Assembly: GCA_032433765.1 (NCBI GenBank)
Contig: JAVIAB010000025.1
Location: 38,757,348-38,821,347 of the forward strand
Length of the DNA stretch: 64,000 nucleotides
Direction: 5' to 3'
Source of the DNA: Megaustenia siamemsis
Taxonomy: Eukaryota; Mollusca; Gastropoda; Stylommatophora; Ariophantidae
The notes beneath the pieces were generated by a model. That model ran no database searches and was not told the origin of the DNA. It worked only from the letters and a program-made list of their open reading frames with translations. Below, in pieces: positions 29,460-43,900 of the stretch. Numbering within the stretch: position 1 is the first letter of the stretch; the number at the start of each line of letters is the position of its first letter. The position numbers and the translations under genes were made by a program.

Positions 29460-32400
29460 CCTCTGTATTAGGATCATCATTGTACCATGTTTGTATTAGG
29501 ATCATCATTGTACCTTGTTTGCCTCTGTATTAGGGTCATCATTGTACCATGTTTGTATTAGGATCATCATTGTACCATGTTTGTATTAAGATCATCATTG
29601 TACCTTGTTTGCCTCTGTATTAGGGTCATCATTGTACCATGTTTGTATTAGGATCATCATTGTACCTTGTTTGCCTCTGTATTAGGATCATCATTGTACC
29701 TTGTTTGCCTCTGTATTATGGTCATCATTGTACCATGTTTGTATTAGGATCATCATTGTACCATGTTTGTATTAGGATCATCATTGTACCTTGTTTGCCT
29801 CTATATTAGGGTCATCATTGTACCATGTTTGTATTAGGATCATCATTGTACCTTGTTTGCCTCTGTATTAGGGTCATCATTGTACCTTGTTGGTATTATG
29901 GTCATCATTGTACCTTGTTTGTATTATGGTCATCATTGTACCTTGTTTGTATTATGGTCATCATTGTACCATGTTTGTATTAGGATCATCATTGTACCTT
30001 GTTTGCCTCTGTATTTGGGTCATCATTGTACCTTGTTGGTATTATGGTCATCATTGTACCTTGTTGGTATTATGGTCATCATTGTACCTTGTTTGTATTA
30101 TGGTCATCATTGTACCATGTTTGTATTAGGATCATCATTGTACCTTGTTTGCCTCTGTATTAGGGTCATCATTGTACCATGTTTATATTAGGGTCATCAT
30201 TGTACCATGTTTGTATTAAGATCATCATTGTACCTTGTTTGCCTCTGTATTAGGGTCATCATTGTACCATGTTTGTATTAGGATCATCATTGTACCTTGT
30301 TTGCCTCTGTATTAGGGTCATCATTGTACCTTGTTTGCCTCTGTATTATGGTCATCATTGTACCTTGTTTGCCTCTGTATTAGGATCATCATTGTACCTT
30401 GTTTGCCTCTGTATTATGGTCATCATTGTACCATGTTTGTATTAGGATCATCATTGTACCTTGTTTGCCTCTGTATTAGGGTCATCATTGTACCTTGTTT
30501 GCCTCTGTATTAGGATTATCATTGTACCTTGTTTGCCTCTGTATTATGGTCATCATTGTACCATGTTTGTATTAGGATCATCATTGTACCTTGTTTGCCT
30601 CTGTATTAGGATCATCATTGTACCTTGTTTTCCTCTGTATTAGGATCATCATTGTACCTTGTTTGCCTCTGTATTAGGGTCATCATTGTACCTTGTTTGT
30701 ATTAGGATCATCATTGTACCTTGTTGTATTAGGATCATCATTGTACCTTGTTTTCCTCTGTATTAGGATCATCATTGTACCTTGTTTGTATTAGGATCAT
30801 CATTGTACCTTGTTTGTATTAGGATCATCATTGTACCTTGTTTGTATTAGGATCATCATTGTACCTTGTTTTCCTCTGTATTTGGATCATCATTGTACCT
30901 TGTTTTCCTCTGTATTAGGGTCATCATTGTACCTTGTTTGTATTAGGATCATCATTGTACCTTGTTTTCCTCTGTATTAGGATCATCATTGTACCTTGTT
31001 TTCCTCTGTATTAGGGTCATCATTGTACCTTGTTTGTATTAGGATCATCATTGTACCTTGTTTTCCTCTGTATTAGGATCATCATTGTACCTTGTTTTCC
31101 TCTGTATTAGGGTCATCATTGTACCTTGTTTGTATTAGGATCATCATTGTACCTTGTTTGCCTCTGTATTAGGATCATCATTGTACCTTGTTTGCCTCTG
31201 TATTATGGTCATCATTGTACCTTGTTTGTCTGTTTGTATTAATATCATCATTGTACCTTGTTTGTCTGTTTGTATTAATATCATCATTGTACCTTGTTTG
31301 TCTGTTTGTATTAATATCATCATTGTACCTTGTTTGTCTGTTTGTATTAATATCATCATTGTACCCTGTTTGTTTGTAATATGATCATCATTGTACCCTG
31401 TTTGTATTAGGATCATCATTGTACCCTGTTTATATTAGGATCATCATTGTACCCTGTTTGTATTAGGATCATCATTGTACCCTGTTTATATTAGGATCAT
31501 CATTGTACCATGTTTGTATTAGGATCATCATTGTACCTTGTTTGTATTAAGATCATCATTGTACCCTGTTTATATTAGGATCATCATTGTACCATGTTTG
31601 TATTAGGATCATCATTGTACCATGTTTGTATTAGGATCATCATTGTACCCTGTTTGTATTAGGATAATCATTGTGCCATGTTTGTATTAGGATCATCATT
31701 GTACCCTGTTTGTATTAGGATCATCATTGTACCATGTTTGTATTAGGATCATCATTGTACCATGTTTGTATTAGGATCATCATTGTACCATGTTTGTATT
31801 AGGATCATCATTGTACCATGTTTGTATTAAGATCATCATTGTACCTTGTTTGTATTAGGATCATCATTGTACCTTGTTTGCCTCTGTATTAGGATCATCA
31901 TTGTACCATGTTTGTATTAGGATCATCATTGTACCTTGTTTGCCTCTGTATTAGGGTCATCATTGTACCATGTTTGTATTAGGATCATCATTGTACCTTG
32001 TTTGCCTCTGTATTAGGGTCATCATTGTACCTTGTTTGCCTCTGTATTAGGATCATCATTGTACCTTGTTTGCCTCTGTATTAGGATCATCATTGTACCA
32101 TGTTTGTATTAGGATCATCATTGTACCATGTTTGTATTAGGATCATCATTGTACCTTGTTTGTATTAGGATCATCATTGTACCTTGTTTGCCTCTGTATT
32201 AGGATCATCATTGTACCATGTTTGTATTAGGATCATCATTGTACCTTGTTTGCCTCTGTATTAGGGTCATCATTGTACCATGTTTGTATTAGGATTATCA
32301 TTGTACCATGTTTGTATTAAGATCATCATTGTACCTTGTTTGCCTCTGTATTAGGGTCATCGTTGTACCATGTTTGTATTAGGATCATCATTGTACCTTG

Positions 32401-33700
32401 TTTGCCTCTGTATTAGGGTCATAATTGTACCTTGTTTGCCTCTGTATTATGGTCATCATTGTACCTTGTTTGCCTCTGTATTAGGATCATCATTGTACCT
32501 TGTTTGCCTCTGTATTATGGTCATCATTGTACCATGTTTGTATTAGGATCATCATTGTACCTTGTTTGCCTCTGTATTAGGGTCATCATTGTACCTTGTT
32601 TGCCTCTGTATTAGGATCATCATTGTACCTTGTTTGCCTCTGTATTAGGGTCATCATTGTACCTTGTTTGTATTAGGATCATCATTGTACCTTGTTTGTA
32701 TTAGGATCATCATTGTACCTTGTTTTCCTCTGTATTAGGATCATCATTGTACCTTGTTTGTATTAGGATCATCATTGTACCTTGTTTGTATTAGGATCAT
32801 CATTGTACCTTGTTTTCCTCTGTATTAGGATCATCATTGTACCTTGTTTTCCTCTGTATTAGGATCATCATTGTACCTTGTTTTCCTCTGTATTAGGGTC
32901 ATCATTGTACCTTGTTTGTATTAGGATCATCATTGTACCTTGTTTTCCTCTGTATTAGGATCATCATTGTACCTTGTTTTCCTCTGTATTAGGGTCATCA
33001 TTGTACCTTGTTTGTATTAGGATCATCATTGTACCTTGTTTTCCTCTGTATTAGGATCATCATTGTACCTTGTTTTCCTCTGTATTAGGGTCATCATTGT
33101 ACCTTGTTTGTATTAGGATCATCATTGTACCTTGTTTGCCTCTGTATTAGGATCATCATTGTACCTTGTTTGCCTCTGTATTATGGTCATCATTGTACCT
33201 TGTTTGTCTGTTTGTATTAATATCATCATTGTACCTTGTTTGTCTGTTTGTATTAATATCATCATTGTACCTTGTTTGTCTGTTTGTATTAATATCATCA
33301 TTGTACCTTGTTTGTCTGTTTGTATTAATATCATCATTGTACCCTGTTTGTTTGTAATATGATCATCATTGTACCCTGTTTGTATTAGGATCATCATTGT
33401 ACCCTGTTTATATTAGGATCATCATTGTACCATGTTTGTATTAGGATCATCATTGTACCTTGTTTGCCTCTGTATTAGGGTCATCATTGTACCTTGTTGG
33501 TATTATGGTCATCATTGTACCTTGTTTGTATTATGGTCATCATTGTACCTTGTTTGTATTATGGTCATCATTGTACCATGTTTGTATTAGGATCATCATT
33601 GTACCTTGTTTGCCTCTGTATTGGGTCATCATTGTACCTTGTTGGTATTATGGTCATCATTGTACCTTGTTGGTATTATGGTCATCATTGTACCTTGTTT
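29460..33700. repeat. 4.23-kb higher-order repeat, copy 1
   Basis: The monomer order of this block is repeated immediately downstream. Landmarks have a constant offset of 4,236 bp at first, falling to 4,231 bp after small deletions in copy 2. Confidence 0.85.
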
Positions 33701-36700
33701 GTATTAGGATCATCATTGTACCATGTTTGTATTAGGATCATCATTGTACCTTGTTTGCCTCTGTATTAGGGTCATCATTGTACCATGTTTGTATTAGGAT
33801 CATCATTGTACCATGTTTGTATTAAGATCATCATTGTACCTTGTTTGCCTCTGTATTAGGGTCATCATTGTACCATGTTTGTATTAGGATCATCATTGTA
33901 CCTTGTTTGCCTCTGTATTAGGATCATCATTGTACCTTGTTTGCCTCTGTATTATGGTCATCATTGTACCATGTTTGTATTAGGATCATCATTGTACCAT
34001 GTTTGTATTAGGATCATCATTGTACCTTGTTTGCCTCTATATTAGGGTCATCATTGTACCATGTTTGTATTAGGATCATCATTGTACCTTGTTTGCCTCT
34101 GTATTAGGGTCATCATTGTACCTTGTTGGTATTATGGTCATCATTGTACCTTGTTTGTATTATGGTCATCATTGTACCTTGTTTGTATTATGGTCATCAT
34201 TGTACCATGTTTGTATTAGGATCATCATTGTACCTTGTTTGCCTCTGTATTTGGGTCATCATTGTACCTTGTTGGTATTATGGTCATCATTGTACCTTGT
34301 TGGTATTATGGTCATCATTGTACCTTGTTTGTATTATGGTCATCATTGTACCATGTTTGTATTAGGATCATCATTGTACCTTGTTTGCCTCTGTATTAGG
34401 GTCATCATTGTACCATGTTTATATTAGGGTCATCATTGTACCATGTTTGTATTAAGATCATCATTGTACCTTGTTTGCCTCTGTATTAGGGTCATCATTG
34501 TACCATGTTTGTATTAGGATCATCATTGTACCTTGTTTGCCTCTGTATTAGGGTCATCATTGTACCTTGTTTGCCTCTGTATTATGGTCATCATTGTACC
34601 TTGTTTGCCTCTGTATTAGGATCATCATTGTACCTTGTTTGCCTCTGTATTATGGTCATCATTGTACCATGTTTGTATTAGGATCATCATTGTACCTTGT
34701 TTGCCTCTGTATTAGGGTCATCATTGTACCTTGTTTGCCTCTGTATTAGGATTATCATTGTACCTTGTTTGCCTCTGTATTATGGTCATCATTGTACCAT
34801 GTTTGTATTAGGATCATCATTGTACCTTGTTTGCCTCTGTATTAGGATCATCATTGTACCTTGTTTTCCTCTGTATTAGGATCATCATTGTACCTTGTTT
34901 GCCTCTGTATTAGGTCATCATTGTACCTTGTTTGTATTAGGATCATCATTGTACCTTGTTGTATTAGGATCATCATTGTACCTTGTTTTCCTCTGTATTA
35001 GGATCATCATTGTACCTTGTTTGTATTAGGATCATCATTGTACCTTGTTTGTATTAGGATCATCATTGTACCTTGTTTGTATTAGGATCATCATTGTACC
35101 TTGTTTTCCTCTGTATTTGGATCATCATTGTACCTGTTTTCCTCTGTATTAGGGTCATCATTGTACCTTGTTTGTATTAGGATCATCATTGTACCTTGTT
35201 TTCCTCTGTATTAGGATCATCATTGTACCTTGTTTTCCTCTGTATTAGGGTCATCATTGTACCTTGTTTGTATTAGGATCATCATTGTACCTTGTTTTCC
35301 TCTGTATTAGGATCATCATTGTACCTTGTTTTCCTCTGTATTAGGGTCATCATTGTACCTTGTTTGTATTAGGATCATCATTGTACCTTGTTTGCCTCTG
35401 TATTAGGATCATCATTGTACCTTGTTTGCCTCTGTATTATGGTCATCATTGTACCTTGTTTGTCTGTTTGTATTAATATCATCATTGTACCTTGTTTGTC
35501 TGTTTGTATTAATATCATCATTGTACCTTGTTTGTCTGTTTGTATTAATATCATCATTGTACCTTGTTTGTCTGTTTGTATTAATATCATCATTGTACCC
35601 TGTTTGTTTGTAATATGATCATCATTGTACCCTGTTTGTATTAGGATCATCATTGTACCCTGTTTATATTAGGATCATCATTGTACCCTGTTTGTATTAG
35701 GATCATCATTGTACCCTGTTTATATTAGGATCATCATTGTACCATGTTTGTATTAGGATCATCATTGTACCTTGTTTGTATTAAGATCATCATTGTACCT
35801 GTTTATATTAGGATCATCATTGTACCATGTTTGTATTAGGATCATCATTGTACCATGTTTGTATTAGGATCATCATTGTACCCTGTTTGTATTAGGATAA
35901 TCATTGTACCATGTTTGTATTAGGATCATCATTGTACCCTGTTTGTATTAGGATCATCATTGTACCATGTTTGTATTAGGATCATCATTGTACCATGTTT
36001 GTATTAGGATCATCATTGTACCATGTTTGTATTAGGATCATCATTGTACCATGTTTGTATTAGATCATCATTGTACCTTGTTTGTATTAGGATCATCATT
36101 GTACCTTGTTTGCCTCTGTATTAGGATCATCATTGTACCATGTTTGTATTAGGATCATCATTGTACCTTGTTTGCCTCTGTATTAGGGTCATCATTGTAC
36201 CATGTTTGTATTAGGATCATCATTGTACCTTGTTTGCCTCTGTATTAGGGTCATCATTGTACCTTGTTTGCCTCTGTATTAGGATCATCATTGTACCTTG
36301 TTTGCCTCTGTATTAGGATCATCATTGTACCATGTTTGTATTAGGATCATCATTGTACCATGTTTGTATTAGGATCATCATTGTACCTTGTTTGTATTAG
36401 GATCATCATTGTACCTTGTTTGCCTCTGTATTAGGATCATCATTGTACCATGTTTGTATTAGGATCATCATTGTACCTTGTTTGCCTCTGTATTAGGGTC
36501 ATCATTGTACCATGTTTGTATTAGGATCATCATTGTACCATGTTTGTATTAAGATCATCATTGTACCTTGTTTGCCTCTGTATTAGGGTCATCATTGTAC
36601 CATGTTTGTATTAGGATCATCATTGTACCTTGTTTGCCTCTGTATTAGGGTCATAATTGTACCTTGTTTGCCTCTGTATTATGGTCATCATTGTACCTTG

Positions 36701-37935
36701 TTTGCCTCTGTATTAGGATCATCATTGTACCTTGTTTGCCTCTGTATTATGGTCATCATTGTACCATGTTTGTATTAGGATCATCATTGTACCTTGTTTG
36801 CCTCTGTATTAGGGTCATCATTGTACCTTGTTTGCCTCTGTATTAGGATCATCATTGTACCTTGTTTGCCTCTGTATTAGGGTCATCATTGTACCTTGTT
36901 TGTATTAGGATCATCATTGTACCTTGTTTGTATTAGGATCATCATTGTACCTTGTTTCCTCTGTATTAGGATCATCATTGTACCTTGTTTGTATTAGGAT
37001 CATCATTGTACCTTGTTTGTATTAGGATCATCATTGTACCTTGTTTTCCTCTGTATTAGGATCATCATTGTACCTTGTTTTCCTCTGTATTAGGATCATC
37101 ATTGTACCTTGTTTTCCTCTGTATTAGGGTCATCATTGTACCTTGTTTGTATTAGGATCATCATTGTACCTTGTTTTCCTCTGTATTAGGATCATCATTG
37201 TACCTTGTTTTCCTCTGTATTAGGGTCATCATTGTACCTTGTTTGTATTAGGATCATCATTGTACCTTGTTTTCCTCTGTATTAGGATCATCATTGTACC
37301 TTGTTTTCCTCTGTATTAGGGTCATCATTGTACCTTGTTTGTATTAGGATCATCATTGTACCTTGTTTGCCTCTGTATTAGGATCATCATTGTACCTTGT
37401 TTGCCTCTGTATTATGGTCATCATTGTACCTTGTTTGTCTGTTTGTATTAATATCATCATTGTACCTTGTTTGTCTGTTTGTATTAATATCATCATTGTA
37501 CCTTGTTTGTCTGTTTGTATTAATATCATCATTGTACCTTGTTTGTCTGTTTGTATTAATATCATCATTGTACCCTGTTTGTTTGTAATATGATCATCAT
37601 TGTACCCTGTTTGTATTAGGATCATCATTGTACCCTGTTTATATTAGGATCATCATTGTACCATGTTTGTATTAGGATCATCATTGTACCTTGTTTGCCT
37701 CTGTATTAGGGTCATCATTGTACCTTGTTGGTATTATGGTCATCATTGTACCTTGTTTGTATTATGGTCATCATTGTACCTTGTTTGTATTATGGTCATC
37801 ATTGTACCATGTTTGTATTAGGATCATCATTGTACCTTGTTTGCCTCTGTATTTGGGTCATCATTGTACCTTGTTGGTATTATGGTCATCATTGTACCTT
37901 GTTGGTATTAGGTCATCATTGTACCTTGTTTGTAT
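33701..37935. repeat. 4.23-kb higher-order repeat, copy 2
   Basis: Tandem partner of the preceding block. The differences seen are mostly single-base deletions in short homopolymers (for example near 34912, 35131, 35799, 36062 and 36954). Confidence 0.85.
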
Positions 37936-40900
37936 TATGGTCATCATTGTACCATGTTTGTATTAGGATCATCATTGTACCTTGTTTGCCTCTGTATTAG
38001 GGTCATCATTGTACCATGTTTTATATTAGGGTCATCATTGTACCATGTTTGTATTAAGATCATCATTGTACCTTGTTTGCCTCTGTATTAGGGTCATCAT
38101 TGTACCATGTTTGTATTAGGATCATCATGTACCTTGTTTGCCTCTGTATTAGGGTCATCATTGTACCTTGTTTGCCTCTGTATTAGGTCATCATTGTACC
38201 TTGTTTGCCTCTGTATTAGGATCATCATTGTACCTTGTTTGCCTCTGTATTATGGTCATCATTGTACCATGTTTGTATTAGGATCATCATTGTACCTTGT
38301 TTGCCTCTGTATTAGGGTCATCATTGTACCTTGTTTGCCTCTGTATTAGGATTATCATTGTACCTTGTTTGCCTCTGTATTATGGTCATCATTGTACCAT
38401 GTTTGTATTAGGATCATCATTGTACCTTGTTTGCCTCTGTATTAGGATCATCATTGTACCTTGTTTTCCTCTGTATTAGGATCATCATTGTACCTTGTTT
38501 GTATTAGGATCATCATTGTACCTTGTTTGTATTAGGATCATCATTGTACCATGTTTTCCTCTGTATTAGGATCATCATTGTACCTTGTTTGTATTAGGAT
38601 CATCATTGTACCTTGTTTGTATTAGGATCATCATTGTACCTTGTTTTCCTCTGTATTAGGATCATCATTGTACCTTGTTTTCCTCTGTATTAGGATCATC
38701 ATTGTACCTTGTTTTCCTCTGTATTAGGGTCATCATTGTACCTTGTTTGTATTAGGATCATCATTGTACCTTGTTTCCTCTGTATTAGGATCATCATTGT
38801 ACCTTGTTTTCCTCTGTATTAGGGTCATCATTGTACCTTGTTTGTATTAGGATCATCATTGTACCTTGTTTTCCTCTGTATTAGGATCATCATTGTACCT
38901 TGTTTTCCTCTGTATTAGGGTCATCATTGTACCTTGTTTGTATTAGGATCATCATTGTACCTTGTTTGCCTCTGTATTAGGATCATCATTGTACCTTGTT
39001 TGCCTCTGTATTATGGTCATCATTGTACCTTGTTTGTCTGTTTGTATTAATATCATCATTGTACCTTGTTTGTCTGTTTGTATTAATATCATCATTGTAC
39101 CTTGTTTGTCTGTTTGTATTAATATCATCATTGTACCTTGTTTGTCTGTTTGTATTAATATCATCATTGTACCCTGTTTGTTTGTAATATGATCATCATT
39201 GTACCCTGTTTGTATTAGGATCATCATTGTACCCTGTTTATATTAGGATCATCATTGTACCTGTTTGTATTAGGATCATCATTGTACCTTGTTTGCCTCT
39301 GTATTAGGGTCATCATTGTACCTTGTTGGTATTATGGTCATCATTGTACCTTGTTTGTATTATGGTCATCATTGTACCTTGTTTGTATTATGGTCATCAT
39401 TGTACCATGTTTGTATTAGGATCATCATTGTACCTTGTTTGCCTCTGTATTTGGGTCATCATTGTACCTTGTTGGTATTATGGTCATCATTGTACCTTGT
39501 TGGTATTAGGTCATCATTGTACCTTGTTTGTATTATGGTCATCATTGTACCATGTTTGTATTAGGATCATCATTGTACCTTGTTTGCCTCTGTATTAGGG
39601 TCATCATTGTACCATGTTTATATTAGGGTCATCATTGTACCATGTTTGTATTAAGATCATCATTGTACCTTGTTTGCCTCTGTATTAGGGTCATCATTGT
39701 ACCATGTTTGTATTAGGATCATCAATGTACCTTGTTTGCCTCTGTATTAGGGTCATCATTGTACCTTGTTTGCCTCTGTATTATGGTCATCATTGTACCT
39801 TGTTTGCCTCTGTATTAGGATCATCATTGTACCTTGTTTGCCTCTGTATTATGGTCATCATTGTACCATGTTTGTATTAGGATCATCATTGTACCTTGTT
39901 TGCCTCTGTATTAGGGTCATCATTGTACCTTGTTTGCCTCTGTATTAGGATTATCATTGTACCTTGTTTGCCTCTGTATTATGGTCATCATTGTACCATG
40001 TTTGTATTAGGATCATCATTGTACCTTGTTTGCCTCTGTATTAGGATCATCATTGTACCTTGTTTTCCTCTGTATTAGGATCATCATTGTACCTTGTTTG
40101 TATTAGGATCATCATTGTACCTTGTTTGTATTAGGATCATCATTGTACCATGTTTTCCTCTGTATTAGGATCATCATTGTACCTTGTTTGTATTAGGATC
40201 ATCATTGTACCTTGTTTGTATTAGGATCATCATTGTACCTTGTTTTCCTCTGTATTAGGATCATCATTGTACCTTGTTTTCCTCTGTATTAGGATCATCA
40301 TTGTACCTTGTTTTCCTCTGTATTAGGGTCATCATTGTACCTTGTTTGTATTAGGATCATCATTGTACCTTGTATTCCTCTGTATTAGGATCATCATTGT
40401 ACCTTGTTTTCCTCTGTATTAGGGTCATCATTGTACCTTGTTTGTATTAGGATCATCATTGTACCTTGTTTTCCTCTGTATTAGGATCATCATTGTACCT
40501 TGTTTTCCTCTGTATTAGGGTCATCATTGTACCTTGTTTGTATTAGGATCATCATTGTACCTTGTTTGCCTCTGTATTAGGATCATCATTGTACCTTGTT
40601 TGCCTCTGTATTATGGTCATCATTGTACCTTGTTTGTCTGTTTGTATTAATATCATCATTGTACCTTGTTTGTCTGTTTGTATTAATATCATCATTGTAC
40701 CTTGTTTGTCTGTTTGTATTAATATCATCATTGTACCTTGTTTGTCTGTTTGTATTAATATCATCATTGTACCCTGTTTGTTTGTAATATGATCATCATT
40801 GTACCTGTTTGTATTAGGATCATCATTGTACCCTGTTTATATTAGGATCATCATTGTACCATGTTTGTATTAGGATCATCATTGTACCTTGTTTGCCTCT

Positions 40901-43900
40901 GTATTAGGGTCATCATTGTACCTTGTTGGTATTATGGTCATCATTGTACCTTGTTTGTATTATGGTCATCATTGTACCTTGTTTGTATTATGGTCATCAT
41001 TGTACCATGTTTGTATTAGGATCATCATTGTACCTTGTTTGCCTCTGTATTTGGGTCATCATTGTACCTTGTTGGTATTATGGTCATCATTGTACCTTGT
41101 TGGTATTATGGTCATCATTGTACCTTGTTTGTATTATGGTCATCATTGTACCATGTTTGTATTAGGATCATCATTGTACCTTGTTTGCCTCTGTATTAGG
41201 GTCATCATTGTACCATGTTTATATTAGGGTCATCATTGTACCATGTTTGTATTAAGATCATCATTGTACCTTGTTTGCCTCTGTATTAGGGTCATCATTG
41301 TACCATGTTTGTATTAGGATCATCAATGTACCTTGTTTGCCTCTGTATTAGGGTCATCATTGTACCTTGTTTGCCTCTGTATTATGGTCATCATTGTACC
41401 TTGTTTGCCTCTGTATTAGGATCATCATTGTACCTTGTTTGCCTCTGTATTATGGTCATCATTGTACCATGTTTGTATTAGGATCATCATTGTACCTTGT
41501 TTGCCTCTGTATTAGGGTCATCATTGTACCTTGTTTGCCTCTGTATTAGGATTATCATTGTACCTTGTTTGCCTCTGTATTATGGTCATCATTGTACCAT
41601 GTTTGTATTAGGATCATCATTGTACCTTGTTTGCCTCTGTATTAGGATCATCATTGTACCTTGTTTTCCTCTGTATTAGGATCATCATTGTACCTTGTTT
41701 GTATTAGGATCATCATTGTACCTTGTTTGTATTAGGATCATCATTGTACCATGTTTTCCTCTGTATTAGGATCATCATTGTACCTTGTTTGTATTAGGAT
41801 CATCATTGTACCTTGTTTGTATTAGGATCATCATTGTACCTTGTTTTCCTCTGTATTAGGATCATCATTGTACCTTGTTTTCCTCTGTATTAGGATCATC
41901 ATTGTACCTTGTTTTCCTCTGTATTAGGGTCATCATTGTACCTTGTTTGTATTAGGATCATCATTGTACCTTGTATTCCTCTGTATTAGGATCATCATTG
42001 TACCTTGTTTTCCTCTGTATTAGGGTCATCATTGTACCTTGTTTGTATTAGGATCATCATTGTACCTTGTTTTCCTCTGTATTAGGATCATCATTGTACC
42101 TTGTTTTCCTCTGTATTAGGGTCATCATTGTACCTTGTTTGTATTAGGATCATCATTGTACCTTGTTTGCCTCTGTATTAGGATCATCATTGTACCTTTT
42201 TTGCCTCTGTATTATGGTCATCATTGTACCTTGTTTGTCTGTTTGTATTAATATCATCATTGTACCTTGTTTGTCTGTTTGTATTAATATCATCATTGTA
42301 CCTTGTTTGTCTGTTTGTATTAATATCATCATTGTACCTTGTTTGTCTGTTTGTATTAATATCATCATTGTACCCTGTTTGTTTGTAATATGATCATCAT
42401 TGTACCCTGTTTGTATTAGGATCATCATTGTACCCTGTTTATATTAGGATCATCATTGTACCCTGTTTGTATTAGGATCATCATTGTACCCTGTTTATAT
42501 TAGGATCATCATTGTACCATGTTTGTATTAGGATCATCATTGTACCATGTTTGTATTAAGATCATCATTGTACCCTGTTTATATTAGGATCATCATTGTA
42601 CCTTGTTTGTATTAGGATCATCATTGTACCTTGTTTGCCTCTGTATTAGGATCATCATTGTACCTTGTTTGCCTCTGTATTATGGTCATCATTGTACCTT
42701 GTTTGTCTGTTTGTATTAATATCATCATTGTACCTTGTTTTCTGTTTGTATTAATATCATCATTGTACCTTGTTTGTCTGTTTGTATTAATATCATCATT
42801 GTACCTTGTTTGTCTGTTTGTATTAATATCATCATTGTACCCTGTTTGTTTGTAATATGATCATCATTGTACCCTGTTTGTATTAGGATCATCATTGTAC
42901 CCTGTTTATATTAGGATCATCATTGTACCATGTTTGTATTAGGATCATCATTGTACCTTGTTTGCCTCTGTATTAGGGTCATCATTGTACCTTGTTGGTA
43001 TTATGGTCATCATTGTACCTTGTTTGTATTATGGTCATCATTGTACCTTGTTTGTATTATGGTCATCATTGTACCATGTTTGTATTAGGATCATCATTGT
43101 ACCTTGTTTGCCTCTGTATTTGGGTCATCATTGTACCTTGTTGGTATTATGGTCATCATTGTACCTTGTTGGTATTATGGTCATCATTGTACCTTGTTTG
43201 TATTATGGTCATCATTGTACCATGTTTGTATTAGGATCATCATTGTACCTTGTTTGCCTCTGTATTAGGGTCATCATTGTACCATGTTTTATATTAGGGT
43301 CATCATTGTACCATGTTTGTATTAAGATCATCATTGTACCTTGTTTGCCTCTGTATTAGGGTCATCATTGTACCATGTTTGTATTAGGATCATCAATGTA
43401 CCTTGTTTGCCTCTGTATTAGGGTCATCATTGTACCTTGTTTGCCTCTGTATTATGGTCATCATTGTACCTTGTTTGCCTCTGTATTAGGATCATCATTG
43501 TACCTTGTTTGCCTCTGTATTATGGTCATCATTGTACCATGTTTGTATTAGGATCATCATTGTACCTTGTTTGCCTCTGTATTAGGGTCATCATTGTACC
43601 TTGTTTGCCTCTGTATTAGGATTATCATTGTACCTTGTTTGCCTCTGTATTATGGTCATCATTGTACCATGTTTGTATTAGGATCATCATTGTACCTTGT
43701 TTGCCTCTGTATTAGGATCATCATTGTACCTTGTTTTCCTCTGTATTAGGATCATCATTGTACCTTGTTTGTATTAGGATCATCATTGTACCTTGTTTGT
43801 ATTAGGATCATCATTGTACCATGTTTTCCTCTGTATTAGGTTCATCATTGTACCTTGTTTGTATTAGGATCATCATTGTACCTTGTTTGTATTAGGATCA

